Below, one piece after another: positions 17,005 through 25,712 of a stretch of 64,000 nt of DNA. The DNA comes from Desulfocapsa sp. Lineage in GTDB: Bacteria > Desulfobacterota > Desulfobulbia > Desulfobulbales > Desulfocapsaceae. Both the position numbers and the translations under genes were made by a program. The notes under the pieces were generated by a model, which was not told the origin of the DNA, did no database searches, and saw nothing but the letters and a program-made list of their open reading frames with translations. Positions within the stretch are counted from its first letter, which is position 1; each line of letters opens with the position of its first letter. Location of the stretch: positions 1 through 64,000 of the forward strand of contig VMSP01000069.1 in NCBI GenBank assembly GCA_013792135.1. Direction: 5' to 3'.

Positions 17005-18390
17005 ATGAATAAAAATACTCTAAAAAAAATAGCCGAAATCGTTGGACGTGAACACTGTACCACCAGCCTCGAGGATCTGCATTGTTATTCCTACGACGGC
17101 ACAAAGAAGACATTCCTCCCCGAAGTCGTGGCCTTTCCTGATTCCACGGATCAGATAGCTGCATTAATGCGTCTGGCCAGCTCTCATGTCTTTCCTGTGG
17201 TGGCCAGAGGTGCAGGCAGCGGCATGACCGGCGGTTCCCTACCCATAAAAGGCGGCATGGTGCTGGCGCTCTCCCGCCTGAACCGTATTCTGGAGATCGA
17301 CAGAAACAACCAGATTGCCATCGTTGAGCCAGGTGTCATTACCGGAGAATTCCAGCAGGAGGTAAAAAGGTTTGGCCTGTTTTACCCCCCTGACCCGGCC
17401 AGCCTTAAGTTCTGCACCATGGGCGGTAATGCGGCTGAATGCGCTGGCGGCCCTTCCGCCGTCAAATACGGAGTGACCAAGGACTTTATTATTGGCCTGG
17501 AAGTAGTGCTGGCCAGCGGAGAGATTCTAACTACCGGGACCCGCACAGAAAAGGGGGTGGTCGGTTACGATCTGACCCGCTTGTTCATTGGCTCGGAGGG
17601 AACCTTAGGCATCATCACCAAGATCATCACCCGCCTCATCCCCCTGCCGGAACACAAAGAGACATTTCTGATCAGCTCCAACTCGCTGCCCCAGGCAACT
17701 GCCCTGGTGGCGGAGATCCTGAACCACAATATCAACCCCTGCACCCTTGAATATATGGATAGAACTGCGCTGAGTCTGGTGGCAAAACTGCTACCGGCGC
17801 CCCCCGCCCCAGATATCCAGGCCATACTCCTGCTCGAGATTGACGGCAGCAGAAATGCAGTTTTTGAACAGACAGAATGCCTGTATATGCTCTTGAACAC
17901 AACCCCCCATTGCACCATCAGACAGGCAACCACTGATGCAGAGAGACAGGACTTGTGGCAGGCCAGGAGATCAATCTCGCCTGCCACCTTTCAGCTGAGC
18001 CCCCATAAAATAAGCGAAGATGTAGTTGTGCCCCGTACCCGGATCCCTGAGCTTGTTCAATTTACCGAAAAGCTGGCCCAAGAGCTCGATCTCACCATCC
18101 TCACCTTCGGCCATGCCGGGGATGGTAATATCCATGTCAACATCATGCTGGACCTTGACCAGGAAGAGCAACTCCGCAAAGGCGAGATTGCAAGAGAGCG
18201 GCTTTTTCGCCAAGTCATCCACCTTGCAGGAACCTTATCCGGAGAACATGGAATCGGCATCACCAAATCTAAATTTCTACCCCTTGAGCTGAACGACACC
18301 ACCCTGAAGGTCATGAAACAACTAAAAACACTCTTCGATCCGCAAGGAATCCTCAACCCCGGAAAAATCTTCCCGACAGAGACTTCGTAA
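17005..18390 (+). CDS. glcD: GlcD-type FAD-linked 2-hydroxyacid oxidoreductase
   Basis: This is a flavoprotein of the glycolate oxidase subunit GlcD / D-lactate dehydrogenase family, oxidising D-lactate, glycolate or a related 2-hydroxyacid. The 461 residues are an N-terminal PCMH FAD-binding domain (PVVARGAGSGMTGGSLP at about 66-82, TMGGNAAECAGGPSAVKYG, GSEGTLGIIT) and a C-terminal FAD-oxidase domain (HAGDGNIHVNIM, SGEHGIGITK with the metal/active-site His, ILNPGKIFP). No adjacent Fe-S partner (GlcF/LutA-like) is visible, so the electron acceptor is unknown. It is divergent from glmU with 77 nt between starts. Confidence 0.9.
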   Translation: MNKNTLKKIAEIVGREHCTTSLEDLHCYSYDGTKKTFLPEVVAFPDSTDQIAALMRLASSHVFPVVARGAGSGMTGGSLPIKGGMVLALSRLNRILEIDRNNQIAIVEPGVITGEFQQEVKRFGLFYPPDPASLKFCTMGGNAAECAGGPSAVKYGVTKDFIIGLEVVLASGEILTTGTRTEKGVVGYDLTRLFIGSEGTLGIITKIITRLIPLPEHKETFLISSNSLPQATALVAEILNHNINPCTLEYMDRTALSLVAKLLPAPPAPDIQAILLLEIDGSRNAVFEQTECLYMLLNTTPHCTIRQATTDAERQDLWQARRSISPATFQLSPHKISEDVVVPRTRIPELVQFTEKLAQELDLTILTFGHAGDGNIHVNIMLDLDQEEQLRKGEIARERLFRQVIHLAGTLSGEHGIGITKSKFLPLELNDTTLKVMKQLKTLFDPQGILNPGKIFPTETS

Positions 18391-18492
18391 CCCCTTGTAA
18401 CAATTTAACAACAGTGCCACCAAAAAGTGACTGGAAAAGGACTGTCTCTTACACAGCACCTCCTAATTCTCTTATGGTTTTTTAAAATTCCA

Positions 18493-18521
18493 TTGACAGA
18501 CTGAGAAGTTCCATTTATAAA
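18493..18521 (+). promoter_or_regulatory. Sigma-70 promoter of rpsU
   Basis: A perfect -35 TTGACA is followed after exactly 17 nt by a -10 TATAAA. It lies 99 nt upstream of the rpsU start with no other gene between, so it is the likely rpsU promoter. This is the best sigma-70 match seen in the window. Confidence 0.8.
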
Positions 18522-18619
18522 AGGAGATTCTTGTCAGAAATTAGCTATTTTTATTTTTTTTAAAAGGAAGATACCTTTCAACGGTTTCTTCCTCGAACCT
18601 AGATACACTGGAGTCATAA

Positions 18620-18811
18620 ATGATAGAAGTTGAAGTTCGTGGAGATATTGAATACGCCATCAGACAATTGAAGAAAAAACTGCAGATTGATGGTATTAAA
18701 AGAGAGTTGAAACGTCGTGAATGCTATGAAAAACCCAGCATCATGAAGCGTCGCAAACAAGCTGAGGCCCGTAGAAAGCTTCGGAAATTCAATCGTACAC
18801 GAAGGGCGTAG
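18620..18811 (+). CDS. rpsU: 30S ribosomal protein S21
   Basis: Small basic protein of the 30S head/platform needed for initiation. The 63 residues match the family length and sequence style (start MIEVEVRGDIEYAIRQLKK, central RELKRRECYEKPSIMKRRK, end RKLRKFNRTRRA). A consensus sigma-70 promoter precedes it. The Xer recombinase gene follows after about 40 nt on the same strand. Confidence 0.96.
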   Translation: MIEVEVRGDIEYAIRQLKKKLQIDGIKRELKRRECYEKPSIMKRRKQAEARRKLRKFNRTRRA

Positions 18812-18849
18812 GCTCACAGAGACAGTAACGCCTGGAGCTGTTCCAAGCC

Positions 18850-19815
18850 TTGGGCGTTGATTTCTTTCTCTGCCGAGAACCTGCGGCACATCTTCTGTCC
18901 ATATCTCGCCAGTCCATTCCCCAGCAGTTTCAATCCGCAAGGTCGCTCTTTCTTCGCTACCTGATCACCGAAAGGCGCCTTGCAGATAACACTATTCAGG
19001 CCTATCAGGCTGATATTGATATTTTTTTCAGCTTTCTCCGGCAACAGAGAATCTCAACGCCGGAAGAAATTCAAAGCACGACCCTTCACACCTTCCTGGA
19101 ACAGTGCAGCGCGCGACAGCTCTCCCATCGCAGTAACGCCAGGAGGGTCTCGTCCCTCAAAAGCTTCTTTAGCTTTTTACAGGCCAACAACATAACTAAC
19201 CACAACCCCTTTGCTACTGTTGACCTCCCACGAATCGGCAGCCATCTTCCCAAGGCCCTTTCCTTGAAGGAAGTGACCAAACTCCTGACCCCACCAGCCG
19301 TTATAACCCCACAGATCCAAAGAAATTACACCATGCTGCATCTCCTCTACTCCACAGGATTAAGGGTCTCAGAGCTGGTTTCTATTCCCCTTGCAGCCTG
19401 CAATCTCTCGTCCTGTTTTGTCAGGGTGATCGGCAAGGGCAACAAGGAACGACTCATACCTTTTGGTGTCCCGGCCCGGGAAATCGTAGAACAATACCTA
19501 AAGACAGCACGCCCGCTGATCCTCAAGGGTAGGCGCAGCAATATCCTTTTTGTCAGCAACCGTGGCCGCGCCATGAGCAGACTCCGTTTCTGGCAGATCA
19601 TCAAGGAGGCGGCACAAGCTGCCGGAATCAATAAATCCGTTTCCCCACACATGCTTCGTCATTCTTTCGCCACCCACCTCCTGACCCATGGTGCGGACCT
19701 GCGATCCGTCCAACTCATGCTTGGCCATTCAGACATCGCCACCACCCAGATTTACACTCACATCGACCAGGACAGACTCAAAGAACTCCATAAAAAATTT
19801 CACCCGCGCGGATGA
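18850..19815 (+). CDS. xerD: Tyrosine recombinase of the XerC/XerD type
   Basis: Site-specific recombinase, likely for chromosome-dimer resolution. An N-terminal SAM-like core-binding domain (FLRYLITERRLADNTIQAYQ...) precedes a C-terminal catalytic domain. The catalytic set is complete: Arg in STGLRVSEL, Lys in GKGNKERLIPFG, His-x-x-Arg in HMLRHSFATHLL, His in MLGHSDIATT and the nucleophile in QIYTHID. The end KELHKKFHPRG is typical of Xer proteins, and length (about 300) agrees. The start is uncertain: the longest frame opens at a TTG at 18850, and no ATG/GTG with a ribosome site lies before the conserved region. XerC versus XerD cannot be settled here. Confidence 0.9.
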   Translation: MGVDFFLCREPAAHLLSISRQSIPQQFQSARSLFLRYLITERRLADNTIQAYQADIDIFFSFLRQQRISTPEEIQSTTLHTFLEQCSARQLSHRSNARRVSSLKSFFSFLQANNITNHNPFATVDLPRIGSHLPKALSLKEVTKLLTPPAVITPQIQRNYTMLHLLYSTGLRVSELVSIPLAACNLSSCFVRVIGKGNKERLIPFGVPAREIVEQYLKTARPLILKGRRSNILFVSNRGRAMSRLRFWQIIKEAAQAAGINKSVSPHMLRHSFATHLLTHGADLRSVQLMLGHSDIATTQIYTHIDQDRLKELHKKFHPRG

Positions 19816-19928
19816 AAGGTTGCCGAATCAGCTTGAATACCCTTATACTGAAAATACCTTTGAGAGGAAGAAAGCGAAACAAGATGACACCATCTTGAAT
19901 GAATAAAGCAACGGAGAAAAAACAGCAC

Positions 19929-20402
19929 ATGCGAATTGCAACAATCATTTACCATCTTGCGGTCAGTTGTTGGCTGGGCGGCTCAGCTCTGTTCACCTTT
20001 GTCCTGACCCCAATTCTCTTCAAATCGTATCCCCGCGATACGGCCGGCAGCATCGTCGGAACCCTCTTCCCCGGTTATTTCCAATGGGGTCTCGCCTGTG
20101 GTGCAGTGGCGTTCATCTGTCTGCTACTCGGCAAAAACCACCGCAAAATTGCCTCGGGACTTATTCTTACTATTATGCTCACCGTTACTGCCACTCAAGC
20201 TTTTATCATCGAACCTCGCGCAGCCGAACTTAAAAAACAAATCCCTTCTTTCGAGACAACCCCGCCCGACCATCCACTGCGTGTTCAGTTCAGAAAATTA
20301 CATGGGATCTCAGCAGTTGCAAACCTTATGCTTATCGGCGCCGGAGTAGTCCTGGTAATCTTTTCTTCCCCTCCAGCCCAAAGAAAAGAGGATGCCAATT
20401 GA
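19929..20402 (+). CDS. DUF4149-type membrane protein
   Basis: Small integral membrane protein of about 157 residues with four hydrophobic segments. The first is YHLAVSCWLGGSALFTFVLT. The LHGISAVANLM segment near the end is typical of the DUF4149 (TMEM205-like) group. Function is unknown. I prefer the ATG at 19929 (MRIATIIYH), with GGAG upstream; the frame also opens at an ATG at 19899 with no ribosome site. It lies between the Xer gene and the tRNA nucleotidyltransferase on the same strand. Confidence 0.75.
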   Translation: MRIATIIYHLAVSCWLGGSALFTFVLTPILFKSYPRDTAGSIVGTLFPGYFQWGLACGAVAFICLLLGKNHRKIASGLILTIMLTVTATQAFIIEPRAAELKKQIPSFETTPPDHPLRVQFRKLHGISAVANLMLIGAGVVLVIFSSPPAQRKEDAN

Positions 20403-20490
20403 CCTTGACTGACAGCGATTACATATCGTCATATTTTTCAATCTTATTGCCCACAAGACCACTCTTTCCGTTGACCATGAAGCTTGGACC

Positions 20491-23196
20491 ATGCAAGTAA
20501 TCACCACCCATATCAATGCCGACTTTGATGGTCTGGCCTCAATGGTTGCCGCCCAGAAGATATACCCTGACGCGGTCATGGTCTTCTCCGGGTCCCAGGA
20601 AAAGAACCTGCGCGACTTCATCAATGAAAACCTGCAAGATCGTTATGAATTTACCAAGATAAAACAGATCGAGCTGAAGACAATCACCAGACTCATCGTG
20701 GTAGACACCCGGAATTCGAAACGAATCGGCGTCTTTGCCACCTGCCTCGACAATCCAGACATCTCGGTCCACCTCTTCGACCATCACCCGGACAGTCCAG
20801 GGGACATGAAGGGTGACCTGGAGCTGGTCAAAGAAGTGGGCTCAACCACGACCCTCTTCACCCAGCTCTTCCAGGAACAACAAGTCCCTATCTCGGCCTC
20901 AGAGGCCACCATCTTTGGCCTTGGCATCTACGAAGACACCGGCTCACTCACGCATCTGACCACAAGGCCAGCCGATCTACAAGCCGCTGCCTGGCTCCTT
21001 GAACAAGGGGCCCAATTGGAGATTATCTCCCAATTCATCACCTACGACCTCACCGCCCACCAAGTTGAGTTGCTGCACAAGCTAATAGAGACCGCACGCA
21101 GTTACACTATCCAGGGCATCGAAGTCGTGGTAATTACCCTGACTCTCCAGGACTACTTCGATGATTTCGCCCTGATTGTCCGTCGTTTCATGGTCATGGA
21201 AAACCTGGATGCCATCTTCGCCCTGGTATCCATGGCCGGACGCATCTATCTGATTGGTAGGAGCCGCATCACAGAGGTCGATACAGGAATAGTCGCGAAG
21301 GATTTTGGCGGAGGAGGCCATGCCACAGCGGCTTCAGCCACAATCCATGACATGACCCTGATTGAAACTCAGGACAAGCTGATCCGCATCCTGCACCGAC
21401 ACATCCGGCCCCAGGCCATTGCAGAAGAGATGTTGTCCCAACCCGTCATCAGCGTACCGGCCGAAACCAGCATCAACCAGGCTCACAATCTACTCACCAG
21501 ATACAATATCACGACATTGCCAGTGATTGATACCAACCAAAACAAGCCACATCGCCCAGTCTCACTGGTTACAGGGATCATCACCCGTCGAGTCATAGAA
21601 AAGGCTATTCATCATGCACTCGGTCACCTGCCGGTGAGCGAATATATGACCAGCGACATTAAAACTCTTCCTTTAAGCGCAACGCTTTCCGACATTGAAG
21701 AGCTGATTATTGAACGCAGACAGCGCCTGATTCCCATTGTTCATGACCATCAGTTGGCAGGAGTTATAACCCGAACTGATCTGCTGAACATGCTGGTCAA
21801 TGATCCGGCCCATCTGCCGAGAAATCTGCTGCACGAAAATGAACAACCACTTCAGGAACGAACCAGAAACTTGAGTGCACTGATCTTTGAAACTCTGGAC
21901 AAGAAGCTCATTGCCATCCTGCAGGCCATTGGTGAGGTGGCTGAATCGCTTGGTTTCAAGGCCTTTGCCGTCGGCGGTTTCGTTCGCGACCTGCTGCTGC
22001 AGAACAAAAATCAGGATCTCGACATTGTTGTTGAAGGGGATGGTATTATCTTTGCGAAGAAACTGGCCCGAAGACTTCAAGGCCAAGTCAAGGCCCACGA
22101 ACGATTCATTACCGCCATGATCCTGTTGCCAAGCGGTTTCAAGATCGACGTGGCCACAGCCAGACTCGAATACTATGACTATCCGGCTGCCCTGCCCACG
22201 GTTGAGCTCTCTTCCATCAAGCTTGACCTGTACCGCCGCGATTTCACCATCAACGCCATGGCCATCCAACTCAACCCTGCCCATTTTGGCACCCTGATCG
22301 ATTTTTTCAACTGCCAGAGCGATTTGAGAGAAAAGACCATAAAGGTCCTGCACAACCTCAGCTTCGTGGAAGACCCCACTCGTATCTTCCGGGCCATCCG
22401 TTTTGAAAAACGCATGGATTTCAAGATTGACATCCATACCAGCCGTCTGATCCAGAGTGCGGTCAAGATGAAGCTCTTTGGCAAGGCCACTGACCCCCGT
22501 TTTTTCACCGAACTTCAGCTTATCTTTTCCGAGGAAAACCCGCTGCCTGCCATCAACCGCCTGGCAGAATTCAAGCTCTTCCAGTTCTTATGGCCAGACC
22601 TGAAACCCCACCTGAAAATAGACCGCCGATTCAACCATATCCTGACCCAGGCTGGGCAGGCCCTCTCCTGGCATCATCTTCTCTATCTCGATGAACCATG
22701 CCCAGCCTGGCAGGTATATCTGCTGGCAATCATGGGCCGCTCCAAGGCCGCTGAACTTTCTGCCTTTTGTCAGCGTTTTCAACTCCCACCCAAGACCAGG
22801 GATTTTCTTGTCCAGCAGAAGCTCACAGCCGACAAGATCTCCCATATTCTCTACCAACGATTAACCATAGGCAGATCTGAGCTCTACTGGCTACTGAAAG
22901 AACTTTCAAACGTTGGCCTGCTTTACCTCATGGCCATTGCCAGAAAAAATGAGATCAAGAAAGGAGTTTCTCTTTATGTAACCGAACTGCGTAAGGCGAA
23001 ATCCCAGATAACAGGCAGGGATCTCAAAGCAATGGGTTATTCTCCCGGCCCACGTTTTAAGACCGCACTGAACAAACTGCTGACCGCCCACCTTGACGGA
23101 GCAGTACAGAGCAGGCAAGAGGAAGAGACCTTCATCCAGCAACATTTTCCGCTGGATGAAGGTCTCCAGCATCATAACAAGACAACCTTACAATAA
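20491..23196 (+). CDS. DHH-CBS-tRNA nucleotidyltransferase (A-adding/CCA enzyme)
   Basis: A 901-residue fusion of three modules. The first (about 1-320) is a DHH/DHHA1 phosphoesterase with THINADFDGLASM, FDHHPDSPG and FGGGGHATAASA, the type that cleaves nanoRNA or cyclic-nucleotide phosphodiesters. The second (about 325-460) is a pair of CBS domains that may bind adenine nucleotides. The third is a class II nucleotidyltransferase with AVGGFVRDLLLQ, catalytic DLDIVVEGDG, RRDFTINAMA and the template motif EDPTRIFRAIRF, then a helical RNA-binding tail. Related fusions are known as A-adding enzymes that finish tRNA 3' ends with a separate CC-adding partner. No CC-adding partner is in the window, so full CCA activity cannot be excluded. 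The chain looks intact. Confidence 0.9.
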   Translation: MQVITTHINADFDGLASMVAAQKIYPDAVMVFSGSQEKNLRDFINENLQDRYEFTKIKQIELKTITRLIVVDTRNSKRIGVFATCLDNPDISVHLFDHHPDSPGDMKGDLELVKEVGSTTTLFTQLFQEQQVPISASEATIFGLGIYEDTGSLTHLTTRPADLQAAAWLLEQGAQLEIISQFITYDLTAHQVELLHKLIETARSYTIQGIEVVVITLTLQDYFDDFALIVRRFMVMENLDAIFALVSMAGRIYLIGRSRITEVDTGIVAKDFGGGGHATAASATIHDMTLIETQDKLIRILHRHIRPQAIAEEMLSQPVISVPAETSINQAHNLLTRYNITTLPVIDTNQNKPHRPVSLVTGIITRRVIEKAIHHALGHLPVSEYMTSDIKTLPLSATLSDIEELIIERRQRLIPIVHDHQLAGVITRTDLLNMLVNDPAHLPRNLLHENEQPLQERTRNLSALIFETLDKKLIAILQAIGEVAESLGFKAFAVGGFVRDLLLQNKNQDLDIVVEGDGIIFAKKLARRLQGQVKAHERFITAMILLPSGFKIDVATARLEYYDYPAALPTVELSSIKLDLYRRDFTINAMAIQLNPAHFGTLIDFFNCQSDLREKTIKVLHNLSFVEDPTRIFRAIRFEKRMDFKIDIHTSRLIQSAVKMKLFGKATDPRFFTELQLIFSEENPLPAINRLAEFKLFQFLWPDLKPHLKIDRRFNHILTQAGQALSWHHLLYLDEPCPAWQVYLLAIMGRSKAAELSAFCQRFQLPPKTRDFLVQQKLTADKISHILYQRLTIGRSELYWLLKELSNVGLLYLMAIARKNEIKKGVSLYVTELRKAKSQITGRDLKAMGYSPGPRFKTALNKLLTAHLDGAVQSRQEEETFIQQHFPLDEGLQHHNKTTLQ

Positions 23197-23269
23197 TCAC
23201 AAATGACAAAAGCTTCATAAGAGAGTTAGTTCCGCAATATTTCAGCAAACACGGCCCCTCCTCCCACCT

Positions 23270-23881
23270 CTAAGCAGTCAACTTCCTGGCGATCCTGGCA
23301 ACATGTTCACCCTGAAAACGGGCTCCTGCCAACTCATTTTCACTGGGAGAGCGGCTGCCATCAGCTCCGGCAATGGTTGAAGCACCATACGGGGAACAAC
23401 CGCTGATCTCACTGGTGTTCATCTGCCCCTGAAACGCATAAGGCAGCCCAACAACAACCATCCCCTGATGGAGCAAAGTAATGTGGAAACTGAGAATTGT
23501 GGACTCCTGACCACCATGCTGGGTATTAGTACTGGTGATAACACTGCCCGCCTTGCCCACCAACGCCCCTTTCATCCACAACTGTCCCGTACCATCGAGA
23601 AACTGGCGCATCTGTCCGCACATATTACCAAAGCGGGTGGGAGTGCCAAAGATTATGGCATCGGCCTCACCCAGTTCCTCCACAGTACAGACAGGGATTT
23701 GCTTCTGCAAATCCTGGGTTGCAACCGCGCCCATTTTTTCCAGCACATCAGGAGGGAGCGTTTCCGGTACCCGCCGGAGTACGGCATCAGCCCCTTCCAC
23801 TGCCCGCACTCCTTCTGCCGCAGCCTCTGCCATCTTATAAATGTGCCCATACATGGAGTAATAAACAATCAGTATTTTCAT
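23270..23881 (-). CDS. wrbA: WrbA-type NAD(P)H:quinone oxidoreductase
   Basis: FMN-dependent two-electron quinone reductase of the flavodoxin fold. The 203 residues carry the FMN phosphate loop ([14 protein letters not shown], about 7-20), the flavin-contacting [30 protein letters not shown] and [12 protein letters not shown]. These are the usual WrbA positions, and the length is right. It is convergent with the tRNA nucleotidyltransferase gene. A role in quinone or oxidative stress is known for the family. Confidence 0.94.
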   Translation of the reverse strand: MKILIVYYSMYGHIYKMAEAAAEGVRAVEGADAVLRRVPETLPPDVLEKMGAVATQDLQKQIPVCTVEELGEADAIIFGTPTRFGNMCGQMRQFLDGTGQLWMKGALVGKAGSVITSTNTQHGGQESTILSFHITLLHQGMVVVGLPYAFQGQMNTSEISGCSPYGASTIAGADGSRSPSENELAGARFQGEHVARIARKLTA

Positions 23882-24000
23882 AATTATCCACCATCATTCT
23901 GCCTGAATTGAATCTCAAATATCGCACCCTGCAAATATAAAAAAATGTTCTTGCTCTCAACTCTCTCATTAGACGGGATCCTCTTTCACTAAAAGTCAAT

Positions 24001-24198
24001 TCAAGAAGACTTGTCATCCGTGTCGATATAACCAGTTCCCTTACACATCTCACATTGCTGTTCAGGGGTACACTGACACTCGTCCCAGTCTTCACCCCTC
24101 TGAGTACCACGCCACTCCGAATTGCACTCACAGGTGCCTGCGACTACTTTCTTTCCCTGACATAACGGACAAATCACCTTATTCTTTTGAGTCACCAT
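24001..24198 (-). CDS. Small Cys-rich zinc-ribbon-like protein
   Basis: A 65-residue protein with several Cys pairs: CPLCQGKK near the start, CEC and CQC in the middle, and CEMCKGTGYI near the end. The first and last resemble half-repeats of the DnaJ zinc finger (CxxCxGxG), so it probably binds one zinc ion. A strong GGAGGAG lies four bases before the ATG. No partner gene is evident: wrbA is downstream on the same strand and a membrane methyltransferase-like gene is upstream. Function is unknown. Confidence 0.65.
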   Translation of the reverse strand: MVTQKNKVICPLCQGKKVVAGTCECNSEWRGTQRGEDWDECQCTPEQQCEMCKGTGYIDTDDKSS

Positions 24199-24340
24199 CA
24201 CTCCTCCATTAAAAAATTTGTATTATCCTACTAAAGTGCAAGGCAAGAAGCCCTAACACAAAAGCAACAACCCATTCAGGTCAGCTGTTTTCCATGCAGC
24301 TGTGGATTTGAACTATCCTCATTTGAAAAGAAAAGAATCT

Positions 24341-25558
24341 TTAGAACGTAGGCATCGGCATCTTTCCCCATTTGTTTTTTTCCGAGGTCCGAATCACAGA
24401 AATCACTTTATAGGTTGTGGCATCCAAATCAATTAATAAGACTGGCACTCGTTTAAGGCCCATGGTAAGGACCTCTTGAGGTGGCACCAAACGGTTTTGC
24501 GCATCGGTGACCTTGACAAAAACAAGACGTTCAACATCATAGTTCGTAGGAACTGACCCCAATGTGCTGACAAAGTTATAAAAAATTCTGAAGAACTTCC
24601 CCAGTCCTCCTTTGAATTTATGCTGATGCCATTCGAGAATCTCGGGAAATCGTTCAATCATATTATCAGAGAATCGTCGATCCTCATCCGTTACCAAGGC
24701 ATTCAGAAAAAAATCTCCAGGCATGACATAGACAAGATTCGCTCCTTTCTGAGTGGCAATCAGCGAATCCACTTCTTTAACAATACGCGCTTTACGATAG
24801 AGCTCCTTTATCTCTTCTGGTGGTCGGGGAAAGACAGATACCAGTGCAAGCCCTTCCTCATAAACAGGATAAATATGGTTAATCGTGTACATCCTGATAC
24901 CCATGGCCAGAAGCATCGCCCCGGCAAGGGTTACAAGATACAAAGTCACAAGACCAAGCCCTCTGGGTGTAATCCAACCAAAGAGCAGACGATATATCTT
25001 CCCTCCGGGTTCACCAGGAAGAAACATGGGAGTTTGAGCCATATAGGATTCATAGACTGCGGGTTGTTCGATCTGCATGCGCCACTCTTCGTTGCGAGCC
25101 AGAAAATAGTAGACAAACAACATGGTAACATACATGAAAACAATGATGAACCGCGGCCAATAGAGCATGAGCCCAAAGCCGGATATAGCGAGAAACAGGT
25201 ATTGAGGATGTCTGATCTTTGAATAAAAACTGATATGCACGACACCCTTCTTCGTAAACCTCCCCCAGTAAAGGGGAATCGCCGCGCTCAAAAAAAGAAT
25301 CAGGCCGATTACCAGAAGAACCTGCAGATAGGAGATAAAGAGGATGAGGGGATCATCGAGAAAAACCATATGGGGGAGAAAAAACTCGGTAGTCCACCTG
25401 GTTAGTTGGAACGATGCAAAAAAGTTAAGGATTGGCCCATATACACCATAAAAATAAAGGGCAAACGGGGAAATCATAATGATGATTTCAATTGCGATCA
25501 GAAGATATGCAAGACTTGTTGCTGCCAAAAGCCATTGAGGACTTCTTGTACGCACCAT
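24341..25558 (-). CDS. ICMT/NnrU-like membrane methyltransferase with extra C-terminal domain
   Basis: A 405-residue protein. The N-terminal half has about six membrane segments and ends with the isoprenylcysteine/phospholipid methyltransferase signature: KIRHPQYLFLAISGFGLMLY, then RNEEWRM, then YESYMAQTPMFLP. After another pair of helices (GLGLVTLYLVTLAGAMLLAMG) comes a soluble C-terminal part of about 150 residues (VFPRPPEEIKELYRKAR... to the end) that I do not recognise. The ATG at 25558 is chosen because AAGGAGAAA precedes it. The methyl acceptor is unknown. It stands alone, with repeat-containing DNA upstream. Confidence 0.65.
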   Translation of the reverse strand: MVRTRSPQWLLAATSLAYLLIAIEIIIMISPFALYFYGVYGPILNFFASFQLTRWTTEFFLPHMVFLDDPLILFISYLQVLLVIGLILFLSAAIPLYWGRFTKKGVVHISFYSKIRHPQYLFLAISGFGLMLYWPRFIIVFMYVTMLFVYYFLARNEEWRMQIEQPAVYESYMAQTPMFLPGEPGGKIYRLLFGWITPRGLGLVTLYLVTLAGAMLLAMGIRMYTINHIYPVYEEGLALVSVFPRPPEEIKELYRKARIVKEVDSLIATQKGANLVYVMPGDFFLNALVTDEDRRFSDNMIERFPEILEWHQHKFKGGLGKFFRIFYNFVSTLGSVPTNYDVERLVFVKVTDAQNRLVPPQEVLTMGLKRVPVLLIDLDATTYKVISVIRTSEKNKWGKMPMPTF

Positions 25559-25660
25559 ACATTTCTCCTTGAGAGACAAGAGGATTATCGACCCCTCACT
25601 GTGCCAGCGGACAGATGAAACAACAGCAAGAAACAACTGACCTGACGTCATTCTCCTTAG

Positions 25661-25712
25661 AACCCGTTACAAAATAACCTCTCCATCCCTGACCATTTTG
25701 TTACAATAGCTT
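25661..25712. repeat. Palindromic intergenic repeat
   Basis: CCGTTACAAAATAACC ... GACCATTTTGTTAC matches the palindrome at 7807-7849 almost base for base, including the spacer pattern. The arms pair GTTACAAAAT with ATTTTGTTAC. It lies between the UDG and the methyltransferase-like gene. Confidence 0.6.
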
